From contig CAZHGM010000001.1 in assembly GCA_964532145.1 (NCBI GenBank), positions 1 through 64,000 of the forward strand: a stretch of DNA of 64,000 nucleotides, in the 5' to 3' direction. Every line of letters begins with the position of its first letter. Within the stretch, counting starts at the first letter, position 1. The stretch comes from JAPUDQ01 sp964532145. GTDB taxonomy: Bacteria > Patescibacteriota > Saccharimonadia > Saccharimonadales > Saccharimonadaceae. The notes under the pieces are model-generated. The model was not told the origin of the DNA and did no database searches. It saw only the letters and a list, made by a program, of their open reading frames with translations. Made by a program: the position numbers and the translations under genes. Below, piece by piece: positions 1 through 8,483 of this stretch.

Positions 1-25
1 TCTTGGCAAGGACTACCCTGCATAA

Positions 26-1591
26 TTACGCCGCAGAGCTGGTGCTGCAGCTTATTGTCGTGAGGCCGTTCGACTGCACGAACTGCACTGCATTGACGGG
101 TACATCTCCAATCCGAATCTCGAAGTGGAGGTGGGGACCGGTGGAAAGCCCGGTTGAGCCAGACAGGGCAATCTGGCCGCCTTTCATCACCGTCTGTCCG
201 GGCTGGACAGAAACAGATGACAGGTGGGCGTACACCGACTCGACAGTCCGATTCTGGCCTGAAGGATCGACATGTCGCAGAACGATGCGATTACCGTAGC
301 CACCACTCCAGCCCGCCGACACGACAACACCATTTTGCACGGCGTAGACCGGCGTACCGGTATGCACGCCGATGTCGTCACCGGCATGAAGACGCCATAC
401 GCCCAGGATTGGGTGACGGCGCATACCGCACCGTGACGTCTGGTTGATCATCGTGAGAGGCAGCTGCCAGCTGCCTGTGGTTGACTCAGAAGGCGGCCCT
501 GTAGTCACCGCTTGTTGCGGCAAAGGACGGGTAGCCGTGAGCACATCGCCGGTAGCAATGATGCCCTTTAGTGGCCGTACCTTAATCCGCTTGCCAGTCG
601 ATGGAGCGTCGAGGATGTTGCCATCCCCAATGTAGATACCGACGTGATGAGCTTCGCCGTTCGCCGACAAGAAAACCAGATCACCCGGTTGGAGTTTACT
701 GGTTGCCTGATCGTAAGCAGCTTGGTCATCAGCAGGTGACCAGCGCACTCCATCAACCGTTGGAGTAGCCTTGCGCTGCTCTTCAGCAGTGCGCGGGAGG
801 GTAATCCCGGCCTGCTTCATGGCCCATTGAGTGAACCCTGAGCAGTCGAAACCCCTGCCGGGAGTCTCGTCACCCCATGCGTATGGGACTCCAATCTGGG
901 TGCGAGCAGCTGCCATGACAGCTTGCACACTTTCCGGCTTTGACTGACCACCGGGCAGCGTGCAATTGAGTGGTGCCGCGGCCTGAATGGCCGACGAACC
1001 GCTCTTGCCAAAGCTTACTCCTTGTGCCAGCGCTGATGTTACCACCATATAGCTATTGGCATAGGAGTTTTCAGGACTATTGTAAGCACCAGCAGCCGGC
1101 CGTTGAATCTTTTCGGCAAGTTGTTGCCAGCCCGTTGCTCCTGTTGAAGCGTAGGACTGCCAATTCGGCATGTCGGTCAGCCCAGGGATGTGTACCCCAT
1201 TGACTGCCGGACCGCCAACCAAAAACATCTTGGTCGCCCAAACTGGATCCTGACGATTCGCAGCCGACCCGTACAGGGCAAGCTGCTGAAACAACCCGAC
1301 GGAAGAGCCGTCACCGCCGGGTAGATTTATCAGCTTAGTTTCCTGATAAGCCACCGTGGCAGCGAAAACCCCAACCCAATCGGGTAATCCAAGCGATTTG
1401 GCAGTCGCAAGTATCTTCCCGGCATTACTGGCCTGCTCGTGAGACAGCTGCGTCGTTTTCAGTTTGGCGCCAGACAGAGAAACTCTTGTGAAGTCACCTG
1501 GCGTGCACGAAAGCGTGCCGCTCGTAGCGCTACAGCCAGCGAGTAATAGTGAAGCGATCGTGAGCACTAGGGCAATATTACGCCGGTTCAT
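26..1591 (-). CDS. Lipoprotein peptidoglycan hydrolase: lysozyme-like + NlpC/P60 + M23 domains (T4SS-associated)
   Basis: This 521-aa protein has a lipoprotein signal (hydrophobic stretch ending L-A-G-C, Cys20). The region from about 45 to 165 resembles a lytic-transglycosylase/lysozyme fold, with Glu84 in QETKL a candidate catalytic acid. An NlpC/P60 endopeptidase follows (DCSG with Cys250, HHVGIYIG with His316). The C-terminus is an M23 metallopeptidase (HAGDD and LHFEI zinc motifs). It would cut both glycan and peptide bonds in the wall, like the VirB1-type and CwlT-type hydrolases that open peptidoglycan for conjugation machines. It is the last gene of the minus-strand T4SS operon and its start overlaps the upstream VirB8-like gene by 14 nt. 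Having both NlpC/P60 and M23 modules in one chain is unusual. Domain calls are firm; the exact bonds cut are inferred. Confidence 0.9.
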   Translation of the reverse strand: MNRRNIALVLTIASLLLAGCSATSGTLSCTPGDFTRVSLSGAKLKTTQLSHEQASNAGKILATAKSLGLPDWVGVFAATVAYQETKLINLPGGDGSSVGLFQQLALYGSAANRQDPVWATKMFLVGGPAVNGVHIPGLTDMPNWQSYASTGATGWQQLAEKIQRPAAGAYNSPENSYANSYMVVTSALAQGVSFGKSGSSAIQAAAPLNCTLPGGQSKPESVQAVMAAARTQIGVPYAWGDETPGRGFDCSGFTQWAMKQAGITLPRTAEEQRKATPTVDGVRWSPADDQAAYDQATSKLQPGDLVFLSANGEAHHVGIYIGDGNILDAPSTGKRIKVRPLKGIIATGDVLTATRPLPQQAVTTGPPSESTTGSWQLPLTMINQTSRCGMRRHPILGVWRLHAGDDIGVHTGTPVYAVQNGVVVSAGWSGGYGNRIVLRHVDPSGQNRTVESVYAHLSSVSVQPGQTVMKGGQIALSGSTGLSTGPHLHFEIRIGDVPVNAVQFVQSNGLTTISCSTSSAA

Positions 1592-2129
1592 CAGCGATCA
1601 CCACCCATCTGCTGCCAACCTTCTGCCAGGTAAGTTCGCGTCGTTCACTTCCGGTGTTTTTACCGCCGGAAGTGTAAGACACGGTGACCACCATGGTTAC
1701 GAGCGAGTTGTCGTCGTACACGTCGCTATAGCCAACTGCGGCGACAGTGGCTGTCGTCGGAGGCATGTTGCTCAGCTTGGCCGCCTCCGTCCGAGCAGCG
1801 ATGTCCCGTTCGAGCTCCTTTCTCAGTTTGCTCTTTGCAAGGGACTTCAGCCCGGCGACACGTTGTACAGTGGTTAGGGACGGATCGAAGCTATACACGT
1901 TCTTCACATACAGCGTGATGGATTGCCGAGGTATTGGTTCTTCTTGCTGTCGTGAGGACGTACTCGCACTCGGAACAGTTGGCACACTACTGGTGCGCTG
2001 TTGATTACTAGACGGTTGCGCCTCTCTCCCAGTCTGCACTGGGTGAAGTGAGAGGAAGGCCAGTCCAGTAATCGCAAGTATTACCAGCGCCAGCGTGAAC
2101 ATCACCTCAGACCGACTCCAGTGCTTCAT
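1578..2129 (-). CDS. VirB8/TcpC-like T4SS membrane protein
   Basis: The 183-aa protein has a short cytoplasmic N-terminus, one membrane helix (about 10-27), a Ser/Thr/Gln-rich linker and a C-terminal domain of about 110 residues. The tail alternates beta strands ending in a W-x-V-G-S-R-W-V motif, typical of NTF2-like conjugation proteins (VirB8, TcpC, Orf13 of Tn916-like elements). In those systems this protein is a scaffold linking inner-membrane components to the envelope-spanning channel. It overlaps the ATPase gene upstream by 23 nt and the hydrolase gene downstream by 14 nt, so the three are translationally coupled. The family call rests on architecture and context rather than a strong motif. 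Confidence 0.65.
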   Translation of the reverse strand: MKHWSRSEVMFTLALVILAITGLAFLSLHPVQTGREAQPSSNQQRTSSVPTVPSASTSSRQQEEPIPRQSITLYVKNVYSFDPSLTTVQRVAGLKSLAKSKLRKELERDIAARTEAAKLSNMPPTTATVAAVGYSDVYDDNSLVTMVVTVSYTSGGKNTGSERRELTWQKVGSRWVVIADEPA

Positions 2130-3612
2130 CGTCCACTCCTTCCTTCACTCGTTCTTCGATAGTCCGGGTCAGCTCCTCGATATACCGGATGTAGAGAAGC
2201 TTTTCGCCGACCTTGTAGTAGCGCTGCAGCAACTCGCGGTGAGCAAGCTCTGTGTTGAACTTCTCGGTCAGCTTTGGAATTGTCATGACCTGCATTCGAA
2301 TCGTTGGAACGCCTGGCAGGATGAGGTAGAATTCCCCAACATTCAGGTTTGGCAACGATTTGATTTGGTCTTCATTGAGATCTTCTCCGAAGAACTTCCG
2401 GATGTCGTTCAAGGCATTGGATGTTTGACGTCCAATAAACCACACCTTGATCTCATTGATGATGTTAGCTCCCTTACCGGCGCCATCTTCGTTCGAGATC
2501 GCTTGGAAGAAGTCACCAAGGCGATGCCAGACCATGACACCAGTACGGTCTCCCTCTCGACGTGTCTTGCGATCAGCGTACTCAGCGGCAACGAACTCAG
2601 AGTTTTCCCATGGTCGATATGCTTCATCTGTTGCCACCACATGGGCGACCAACTCTGGCAATCGTGGGCCTGATGCCGCCTCATTCTCAGGATGCGGTGT
2701 GGCCGCAGCCTGGTAGATTGAGGCCAGCACAATCTCGATGACTGAACGGAAATCACTGCTGATGCCGTGATAGTCGATCGAGACAATCCGCTGAGTAATA
2801 AGGTTGAAGTTTTCCTCTCCATGGTCTTGCCCGTAAAGCAAACGACCGTACTCTCCATCCTCGAAGAGTTGAAGTGCCAGCTGAAGTGTCGATGCCGCTG
2901 CAAGACGGTTACGATAATCAGCATCTGCTTGCTCGTACGCCAAACGCTCGGCATACGGCATCTTAGCGCGTTGCTGGGAAGACTTACCCTCCACTCCGGT
3001 CGCGGGGTTGTACTTAGCGAGTTCCCGACGAAGGCCAGGAAGGGAAGGATCGTTGCGTGCTGTTTCCATGACGCGCAGACAGGCCTTAAGTACAGCATCT
3101 TCTTCGAGAGTAAGGTCTCGCTTGAGTCTGAACCTCAGGAGACGCGCCACGAGAGTGTATTTCTCGTCGAACGTCATAAGGAATCGACGCGACAACGGGT
3201 TGAGCCGCATCCTGCCGGGCACAATAACCTTGCACCCAAGCAAGCCTTCGACGAGCGGAGTTACCTCCGGGTCCTTGCGGTTTGTCCGCTTGTAGCTGTC
3301 GATCTTGATGCGACAGATCTCTCCATCCTTGCCCACATCAAGGTTTGACCATAGATAGAGTAGAAGGTAGAGCAGGAATGTCTTGCCGAATCCTTGCTCG
3401 CCAAGGATACCGACATCCTTGATACGCAGTTGTGGCAAGATTTCCTTGAGGATATCAAGATCTACTGCGATGAGCTCGTTGTTTGAGTCGAGGGATATGC
3501 CTATTGGGATTCCTGGCAGATGCGCCCTTGGCCGACCAAGAGCATGCCAGCACAGCGATGCTTGGGCCGTATCACGATATGGAGCAATCCTACCGAGTAG
3601 TCGCCTGGACAT
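2107..3612 (-). CDS. VirB4-type conjugation ATPase
   Basis: The 501-aa cytoplasmic ATPase has a Walker A motif GEQGFGKT at 71-78 and a probable Walker B segment near residue 320 (HVVATDEAYRPW), as in the C-terminal motor domain of VirB4/TraG-like proteins. VirB4 energises T4SS assembly and substrate transfer. It lacks the N-terminal half of a full VirB4; that part appears to be supplied by the separate upstream gene (3819-5351), the split seen in actinobacterial SCO6880-type systems. The start has a strong SD (AAAGGAG about 7 nt before ATG). The gene ends inside the next cistron. A 206-nt spacer containing a hairpin separates it from the upstream gene. Confidence 0.8.
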   Translation of the reverse strand: MSRRLLGRIAPYRDTAQASLCWHALGRPRAHLPGIPIGISLDSNNELIAVDLDILKEILPQLRIKDVGILGEQGFGKTFLLYLLLYLWSNLDVGKDGEICRIKIDSYKRTNRKDPEVTPLVEGLLGCKVIVPGRMRLNPLSRRFLMTFDEKYTLVARLLRFRLKRDLTLEEDAVLKACLRVMETARNDPSLPGLRRELAKYNPATGVEGKSSQQRAKMPYAERLAYEQADADYRNRLAAASTLQLALQLFEDGEYGRLLYGQDHGEENFNLITQRIVSIDYHGISSDFRSVIEIVLASIYQAAATPHPENEAASGPRLPELVAHVVATDEAYRPWENSEFVAAEYADRKTRREGDRTGVMVWHRLGDFFQAISNEDGAGKGANIINEIKVWFIGRQTSNALNDIRKFFGEDLNEDQIKSLPNLNVGEFYLILPGVPTIRMQVMTIPKLTEKFNTELAHRELLQRYYKVGEKLLYIRYIEELTRTIEERVKEGVDDEALESV

Positions 3613-3750
3613 ATATTTCTCCTTTGTTTGTTTCTGGAAATGTTAAAGAGTCACCAAAATACCGTGCTGAATATCAGCTCCAATACTCTGGGATAATTTC
3701 AGAACAAATTCCGCTATTGTCTCAAAGTATTCGTTACAAGTTTGGAGGAA

Positions 3751-3791
3751 GGTGGGCGTAAGACGACATTACTATGTCTCTCACGCCCACC
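3751..3791 (-). promoter_or_regulatory. Intercistronic hairpin in the T4SS operon
   Basis: Perfect 9-bp arms GGTGGGCGT and ACGCCCACC enclose an inner AGAC/GTCT pairing. The hairpin lies between the SCO6880-like gene and the VirB4 ATPase gene. No U-run follows on the minus strand, so it looks like an mRNA-stabilising or processing hairpin rather than a terminator. A partial terminator cannot be excluded. Confidence 0.5.
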
Positions 3792-3818
3792 AGCACACCT
3801 CCTTTACATGCTATAGCA

Positions 3819-5351
3819 CTATCGTCGATCTTGACCGAGCAGTGCGACCATCGCATCCTCGATATCTTCAGGCTTTGTGAGCCACTGGAGGGAGAGGATA
3901 TTCAGGACATTGAACTCCGCATCTCGTTTGTACAACTCCAGCTCTTCCAAACTGCCAGCGTATATCACGAGTAGATGATACGAATCGATCGGACGAGAAC
4001 CCGAATTGTGCAGTTCACGGCGGGCCGCTTCTGCCTTGCGAATCGCGTCGTCTATTTCTGGACGAGAGAGATGCTGGAAGGGAAGTTGGGCATCGAAGCC
4101 TTTAACTACTACTTCCCTGGCCGCACCCCGACGCCGTACTTTATCCGCACGCAGCAGTCGGCTCACCGTACCGGCAGTGAAGCTGAACTCACCACCGAAG
4201 TCCAGCATCTCGTCCTGCAACCCAGCTGGGAGATCCGGACGAGCTACCGATGAAACATATGCCGCTGCAATCCAGACGCCATTGACGCAAATCCAACCGG
4301 AATGGTCCTTGGTATCCGTTGCTACCGACAGAGGCAGCGGGAATACGGTATCCCGCTCCGGCTTGATAACGCCCACTCGCGCCATTTCCTCATCGCGTGC
4401 CAGCCGTAGCTGCCGCCCCCACTGATGACCAGGGTTGACAACTTTTGCAGCCAGTTCAGCAAGCTGAAGATGGTCCATGAACGCGGCATCAACATCATTC
4501 CGCAGGTACGCATCGACGATGAGACGGGCAAGCCGCCAGATGTCGCTGTTCATGAACAGGTGCGGGTCGCTCAGGTTTAGTTTCCGACGCCCGAGAAATC
4601 CAACCCGCGGCCAATGCATCGTCACTGCAGAGTAATACTGCGTTTCGCCCGCCAGGCTGGTCAATCCATCCTGACAGGCATAGGCATCACGCACTGGCTG
4701 AGGATCCGTGTCATCATGTGGAGCTTGCGCAGCGGCCGCTCGTGTCAGTTGCGGGTTTAGGCGTGTCCTGTTGTAGCGAATTCCATCCTCCCTGTTGGCA
4801 GGATGGAATGTCCTCGCTTGTACGAAGAAGATATCGGCTTTCGGAAGTGCTGACAGTGCTCGCGCAAGTGCTTCCACGAGCAGTAGCTCTTCCGCAAACT
4901 TCGTGGCACGATCTCCACCGGACCAATTACGGCTTGCGCCGCGGCGGTCCATGACTACCGTGAGAGTATCACCACGGTAACTCAGGAGGGGGAGCGTGCT
5001 TAATGCCCCACCTGCCGAAAGACCAGTAGCGGTTACTATCTGCATATTCGGTAGGCAGCTTGACTGGGACTTACCTTGTCTGCGAAGCGGATGGGCCAGC
5101 ATCACCCCTCGATCTTTCCGATTCCAGGTACTGGCTATCCACCTCCCTATACGAGCATGCACAGTGATGTCATCCGTAATGGGGATGCCCCACACTAAAA
5201 TGAACATCACCGTGACAACGAACACCACGAGGTTCGCCGTTAACTTGAGAGCGAGAAACCCCAGGACGATCGCAAGCACCCAACACACGACGTGGAAGGG
5301 AACGATCGTTACTCTTCGCTGGGTAGGCACCCGATGCGATACGTTGCTCAC
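3819..5351 (-). CDS. SCO6880-like T4SS membrane protein (PrgI/VirB4 N-terminal half)
   Basis: The 510-aa protein has two adjacent membrane helices near the N-terminus (about 17-55), as in PrgI/VirB3-like proteins. A long soluble region with mixed alpha/beta character follows, but there is no P-loop. This arrangement matches SCO6880-type proteins of actinobacterial T4SSs, in which a VirB3-like part is fused to a VirB4 N-terminal-like domain and sits next to a separate ATPase. The ATG overlaps the end of the VirB6-like gene by 4 nt (ATGA). It probably recruits the downstream ATPase to the membrane. Assignment rests on topology, size and gene order. Confidence 0.65.
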   Translation of the reverse strand: MSNVSHRVPTQRRVTIVPFHVVCWVLAIVLGFLALKLTANLVVFVVTVMFILVWGIPITDDITVHARIGRWIASTWNRKDRGVMLAHPLRRQGKSQSSCLPNMQIVTATGLSAGGALSTLPLLSYRGDTLTVVMDRRGASRNWSGGDRATKFAEELLLVEALARALSALPKADIFFVQARTFHPANREDGIRYNRTRLNPQLTRAAAAQAPHDDTDPQPVRDAYACQDGLTSLAGETQYYSAVTMHWPRVGFLGRRKLNLSDPHLFMNSDIWRLARLIVDAYLRNDVDAAFMDHLQLAELAAKVVNPGHQWGRQLRLARDEEMARVGVIKPERDTVFPLPLSVATDTKDHSGWICVNGVWIAAAYVSSVARPDLPAGLQDEMLDFGGEFSFTAGTVSRLLRADKVRRRGAAREVVVKGFDAQLPFQHLSRPEIDDAIRKAEAARRELHNSGSRPIDSYHLLVIYAGSLEELELYKRDAEFNVLNILSLQWLTKPEDIEDAMVALLGQDRR

Positions 5352-6655
5352 TGTGATCTACCTCCATTCCTTTGTCGCGAGGTGTGAGCCGGCTGCTGAG
5401 AAATATCTTCCTCACCAACTGCTGTAGAATGCTTCCTACGTGATCCTGGCGTAGGAAGCTCATGTGGAGCTCGCTCCTCTCCAACCTGCCGACGATCGAC
5501 AGGCCGATGGATAGGGGCTGGCTGCTCGACATGCTCGACTCGAGACAAGTCGTCATCAGGATGGTTGATGCCTTCATCCTCTTTTTTGTCCGAAAGTTGC
5601 CTACGGGGCGGCGGCAGCGTATCAGGCCGCGACCGTTGAGTAGTGGATGAAGGATGCTGCTCGTTCTGTCGGTCTTGTTGCGTATTCGAATCACCATCTT
5701 GGGCGCCATCCTGCGAACGAGACAACTGCCTATCACGCCATGGGAGAATTGACGTTATGCGCCGCTGTCGTGAATTTGGCTGGGGTGGTGCCTCTGAGCT
5801 AGGCGGACTGTCTGAGGTACCCTCCCGCCAGTTGCTGATCTGTTGTTTCGTGGCCTTAGCTACCTCAGTAGCCTCAGCTTTGACGTTCCGGAATACCGCC
5901 TTAGCGAACCGGTGGCAAGCGTAGAGAGCGGTTGTCGTTAGGAACGCACCCGCAGTCGCATCGCTGCCAAACACAATGTCGGATGTACCGAATGACATCG
6001 CAAGGACCAGCATAAGCACCATAGAAGAGGTAATCGACCAGATCACAAAGTGCTTAGCGAACCCCCATAACACTGGCCCGGTTCCCGGCACCCAACGCAG
6101 TATAAAGCCACCCACCCCGACAATTATCGTGGCGAATAGCGCTGCCAATACCGCATACAGGATTAGGCGAAGCTCAAAGAGAAATACTGTCTGGACAATT
6201 CCGAGGAAGAAGTCCAGCTCAGCATGGCCCGAAAGCTTATTGAGACGTTCTGCCAACGCATCTGCGCCAGCTCCACCTACCGCCAGGAACATAAACCACT
6301 GCCCGATAAGATCGAAGAGTGTTTTTGCGCCTAGCAAAATTGCCGGAAGGCTAGTGAAGAGCACGAAGATGACGAGGAGGCTTTTGAAAAGCTCGAATAC
6401 CTCCTCCATTGGCTTACTGGAATACACCGCTCGCACAATCCGTCCGATGAACTCGAACGGCACGATGAAAACTGCAAACCAGAACACCACCGATAACCAG
6501 TCAAAGTACTGCTGGGTAATCAGTTTTGCCGTGGTTGGATGAGCCAACTCTTTCGAGACAGACTCAACCAACAAGTGTCGTGGCGAAGAAGGCATTGAGG
6601 GTAGTGAAGGCATAAAACTCCCCAACCACCCAGTGAAAGCATCCCACCAGCCCAT
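5348..6655 (-). CDS. VirB6/TrbL-like polytopic T4SS channel protein
   Basis: The 435-aa protein has about six hydrophobic helices between residues 50 and 270, then a hydrophilic Ser/Gln/Arg/Pro-rich tail of about 170 residues with many charged residues. This is the layout of VirB6/TrbL/CD1107-type proteins that form the inner-membrane translocation pore. The start has a near-perfect SD, AAGGAGGT about 5 nt before ATG, the strongest in the operon. It follows the pilin-like gene after a 73-nt spacer containing a 14-bp hairpin and overlaps the next gene by 4 nt. The tail is probably cytoplasmic or wall-facing and poorly conserved. Confidence 0.75.
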   Translation of the reverse strand: MGWWDAFTGWLGSFMPSLPSMPSSPRHLLVESVSKELAHPTTAKLITQQYFDWLSVVFWFAVFIVPFEFIGRIVRAVYSSKPMEEVFELFKSLLVIFVLFTSLPAILLGAKTLFDLIGQWFMFLAVGGAGADALAERLNKLSGHAELDFFLGIVQTVFLFELRLILYAVLAALFATIIVGVGGFILRWVPGTGPVLWGFAKHFVIWSITSSMVLMLVLAMSFGTSDIVFGSDATAGAFLTTTALYACHRFAKAVFRNVKAEATEVAKATKQQISNWREGTSDSPPSSEAPPQPNSRQRRITSILPWRDRQLSRSQDGAQDGDSNTQQDRQNEQHPSSTTQRSRPDTLPPPRRQLSDKKEDEGINHPDDDLSRVEHVEQPAPIHRPVDRRQVGEERAPHELPTPGSRRKHSTAVGEEDISQQPAHTSRQRNGGRSQ

Positions 6656-6690
6656 TTTTTACCTCCTTAGGTTATGGTATAGGGAGTTTG

Positions 6691-6724
6691 CTGAGTGGCG
6701 CCCCGATGAGGGGGCGCCACTCAG
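6691..6724 (-). promoter_or_regulatory. 14-bp perfect intercistronic hairpin after the pilin-like gene
   Basis: CTGAGTGGCGCCCC and its exact complement flank a 6-nt loop, starting 5 nt after the pilin-like stop codon. No U-run follows; the VirB6-like SD lies about 25 nt downstream. Such hairpins often protect the upstream pilin message so that pilin is made in excess. Read that way, it sets differential expression within the operon. Confidence 0.6.
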
Positions 6725-6728
6725 GCTA

Positions 6729-7079
6729 CTACTGACCGAGACGCTTGATGAAGCTTGCGATTCCCGGAATGACTTCTGGGGCAGCCCAGATGATCACGAG
6801 CATAAGCCCCAATGCCACAAGCCACCAAGCTCTCTTGTTGGACGCGGCCTTTGCAAGCCCGGTGAGAATCATGATGAGACCCACGAACAGCCCGATGAGT
6901 CTGGCGTTTGCCCAGAGGCTCTCCAGGATTGTGGTCAACTTGGTGTCTGCCTTGCCACCATTGATATCGAAGCCGTCCTTGCCCTTGATGGTTGGACTGG
7001 GCGAGGGGTCCGCTTGAGACAGACCCGACAGAACGGTTGTTGCGTGCGCAGCCATAGCGGCCGCGAGGGTAGTGAACAC
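6729..7079 (-). CDS. VirB2-like pilin / small two-helix T4SS protein (GTG start)
   Basis: The 116-aa protein starts with a short hydrophobic segment. Two closely spaced membrane helices follow (about 55-77 and 83-105) with a basic loop (K-A-A-S-N-K-R) between them. This is the size and topology of VirB2/TrbC pilins and related small T4SS subunits. The start is the GTG at 7079: GGAAGGAG lies about 8 nt upstream, and the previous gene stops 4 nt before it. A longer in-frame reading from 7148 would overlap the upstream gene and lacks an SD. A perfect hairpin follows the gene. Pilin identity is inferred from size, topology and position. Confidence 0.6.
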   Translation of the reverse strand: MFTTLAAAMAAHATTVLSGLSQADPSPSPTIKGKDGFDINGGKADTKLTTILESLWANARLIGLFVGLIMILTGLAKAASNKRAWWLVALGLMLVIIWAAPEVIPGIASFIKRLGQ

Positions 7080-7083
7080 TTGT

Positions 7084-8010
7084 TCACGCTCCTTCCGCAG
7101 TCGGCTCGGCCGGCTGCTGTTGTGGGTTTTCCCGCAGCCGGTCGGCATTGGGAGTTAGTGCAGCGTCAGGTAGGTACCGCGCCACAATTCTTGCACGGAT
7201 GAGACGCCGCACTTTTTCAAGGTCGACGTTTCGTTGAGTTGCAGCTCGCACAACCAATTCCCGAAGCAATTGTTGTATAAGATGAGGAGACAGCGCATCG
7301 TCGAGCAAACACACCACCGCAGTCGCAGCCTGACCATTCCCATGATCGGCTACTCGTAGATGGTTCACGCGAGTACCGTAGGTGATTCCGTGAACATTTA
7401 CCCGATTCTCGGCATATGCGCATACCTCTTCGTAATCGTCTGCACTGCTCACGATGACCGAAGTAACGACTTTACGCCGAAACTGACAGGTCAAATCAAG
7501 ACACGCATCCAACAGTGAGCCCATCGCACGCAGATCATCTTTCGTTTTCCCGGCAGGGAAAACGAGGACATCCGATATGCGTATAGTCTCTGCCACAGAC
7601 GATTCATTCGCCACGATGATTGTGACAACAGCGTCCCCGAGGTTGTTTTGATCCGCCATCACTATCTCCACAACCCCGTTAGTGCGGTCGTGAATTTCAT
7701 GGCGAATCAACTTAGCCAGTGTCATGCCTAAATCAGTGTCGCGGGAGATAATCCCCACGCTAAACCGAAATGGCTGCCACTGAGTAGCTCCATCGACAAT
7801 GAGAGGCGAGAGAATGCGTTTCAGCCAGAGGTTGAATTTCTTTGTCTCCATATCCTGCCGCACTGGCGGCGAGCGATGTCTACAAGTAGCAATATTTGTC
7901 CAGGACCTTCTCCCCTTAGCTGCAAGGTTACGAATCCTCGCAAACCGTTGAGGCATAGCAGGGACATAAGCGAGCACATCCTCAGGAGTGAGGACTTTAT
8001 CAGATGTCAT
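7084..8010 (-). CDS. Unknown protein, first gene of the T4SS operon
   Basis: I do not recognise this 308-aa protein. It has no membrane helix or signal peptide. The N-terminus is basic, the middle (about 75-230) looks like alternating beta/alpha segments, and the C-terminus is a Gln/Pro/Glu-rich tail. It begins the operon with a clear SD (AAGGAG about 6 nt before ATG), and its last codons contain the SD for the pilin-like gene. Its position suggests a cytoplasmic accessory or regulator of secretion. No nucleotide-binding or relaxase motif (His cluster or catalytic Tyr context) is visible. Confidence 0.55.
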   Translation of the reverse strand: MTSDKVLTPEDVLAYVPAMPQRFARIRNLAAKGRRSWTNIATCRHRSPPVRQDMETKKFNLWLKRILSPLIVDGATQWQPFRFSVGIISRDTDLGMTLAKLIRHEIHDRTNGVVEIVMADQNNLGDAVVTIIVANESSVAETIRISDVLVFPAGKTKDDLRAMGSLLDACLDLTCQFRRKVVTSVIVSSADDYEEVCAYAENRVNVHGITYGTRVNHLRVADHGNGQAATAVVCLLDDALSPHLIQQLLRELVVRAATQRNVDLEKVRRLIRARIVARYLPDAALTPNADRLRENPQQQPAEPTAEGA

Positions 8011-8483
8011 TGAAACTCCTTAAAGAGCCGTATGTTTAGCATGTAATTTTTAAGGTGCGCATCATTTTGGACGCCCCTTTGGCTCAACGCGCCCTACATA
8101 CGTGAGGGCGTTATTTGTGTCACGAAATCGATAAATTATTATCAAAATCGCGACACAAATAACTGACTGCGGAGCTACTAATAGCTGCACCAAAATGCCG
8201 GATTATCATCCGGTAAATACCACTGTATGCGCGTCACATCGTGACGGTCAGCAAGTGAATACTGAAGCAAATACCGAACGAGAATGATGACGTGTTCATT
8301 CTTTTTGGTTAATTGTTTCTATTTCACATACCAGACTAACAAAACACCCATTATTTGACAATATTGCAAGTTTAGATATTCGTGGTATTGCATCTTTTAT
8401 GAAATCATTGTTTCACAATATTCCGTAATGATGATTACAAAATAAAATATGAGTATGTTATAGCTATGATATTTAGATTATGC
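8011..8483. other. Gene-free, palindrome-rich, AT-rich region upstream of the T4SS operon
   Basis: No convincing gene is seen. The stretch holds several inverted repeats between 8090 and 8245: CGCCCT/AGGGCG, a nested 12-bp palindrome, CCGGAT/ATCCGG and GTCAC/GTGAC. The segment from about 8280 to 8480 is very AT-rich. It must contain the operon promoter, but no -35/-10 pair stands out on the minus strand. Confidence 0.6.
8110..8163. repeat. Nested inverted repeat (12-bp arms with inner GATAA/TTATC hairpin)
   Basis: GTTATTTGTGTC at 8110-8121 is exactly complementary to GACACAAATAAC at 8152-8163. Inside lies a second hairpin, GATAA-ATTA-TTATC. This could be a repressor operator or part of a transfer origin for the adjacent secretion operon. 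Both readings are inference. Confidence 0.6.

Noticed and set aside
2095..3348. Long plus-strand ORFs opposite the VirB4 ATPase gene
   Set aside because: They are antisense shadows without start signals; the minus strand carries the Walker motifs.
5348..6655. Phage-type membrane protein instead of VirB6
   Set aside because: No capsid, tail or lysis genes are nearby, while the flanking genes are T4SS components.
7080..7148. Longer start (7148) for the pilin-like protein
   Set aside because: It lies inside the upstream gene and has no SD; the GTG at 7079 has GGAAGGAG at the right distance.
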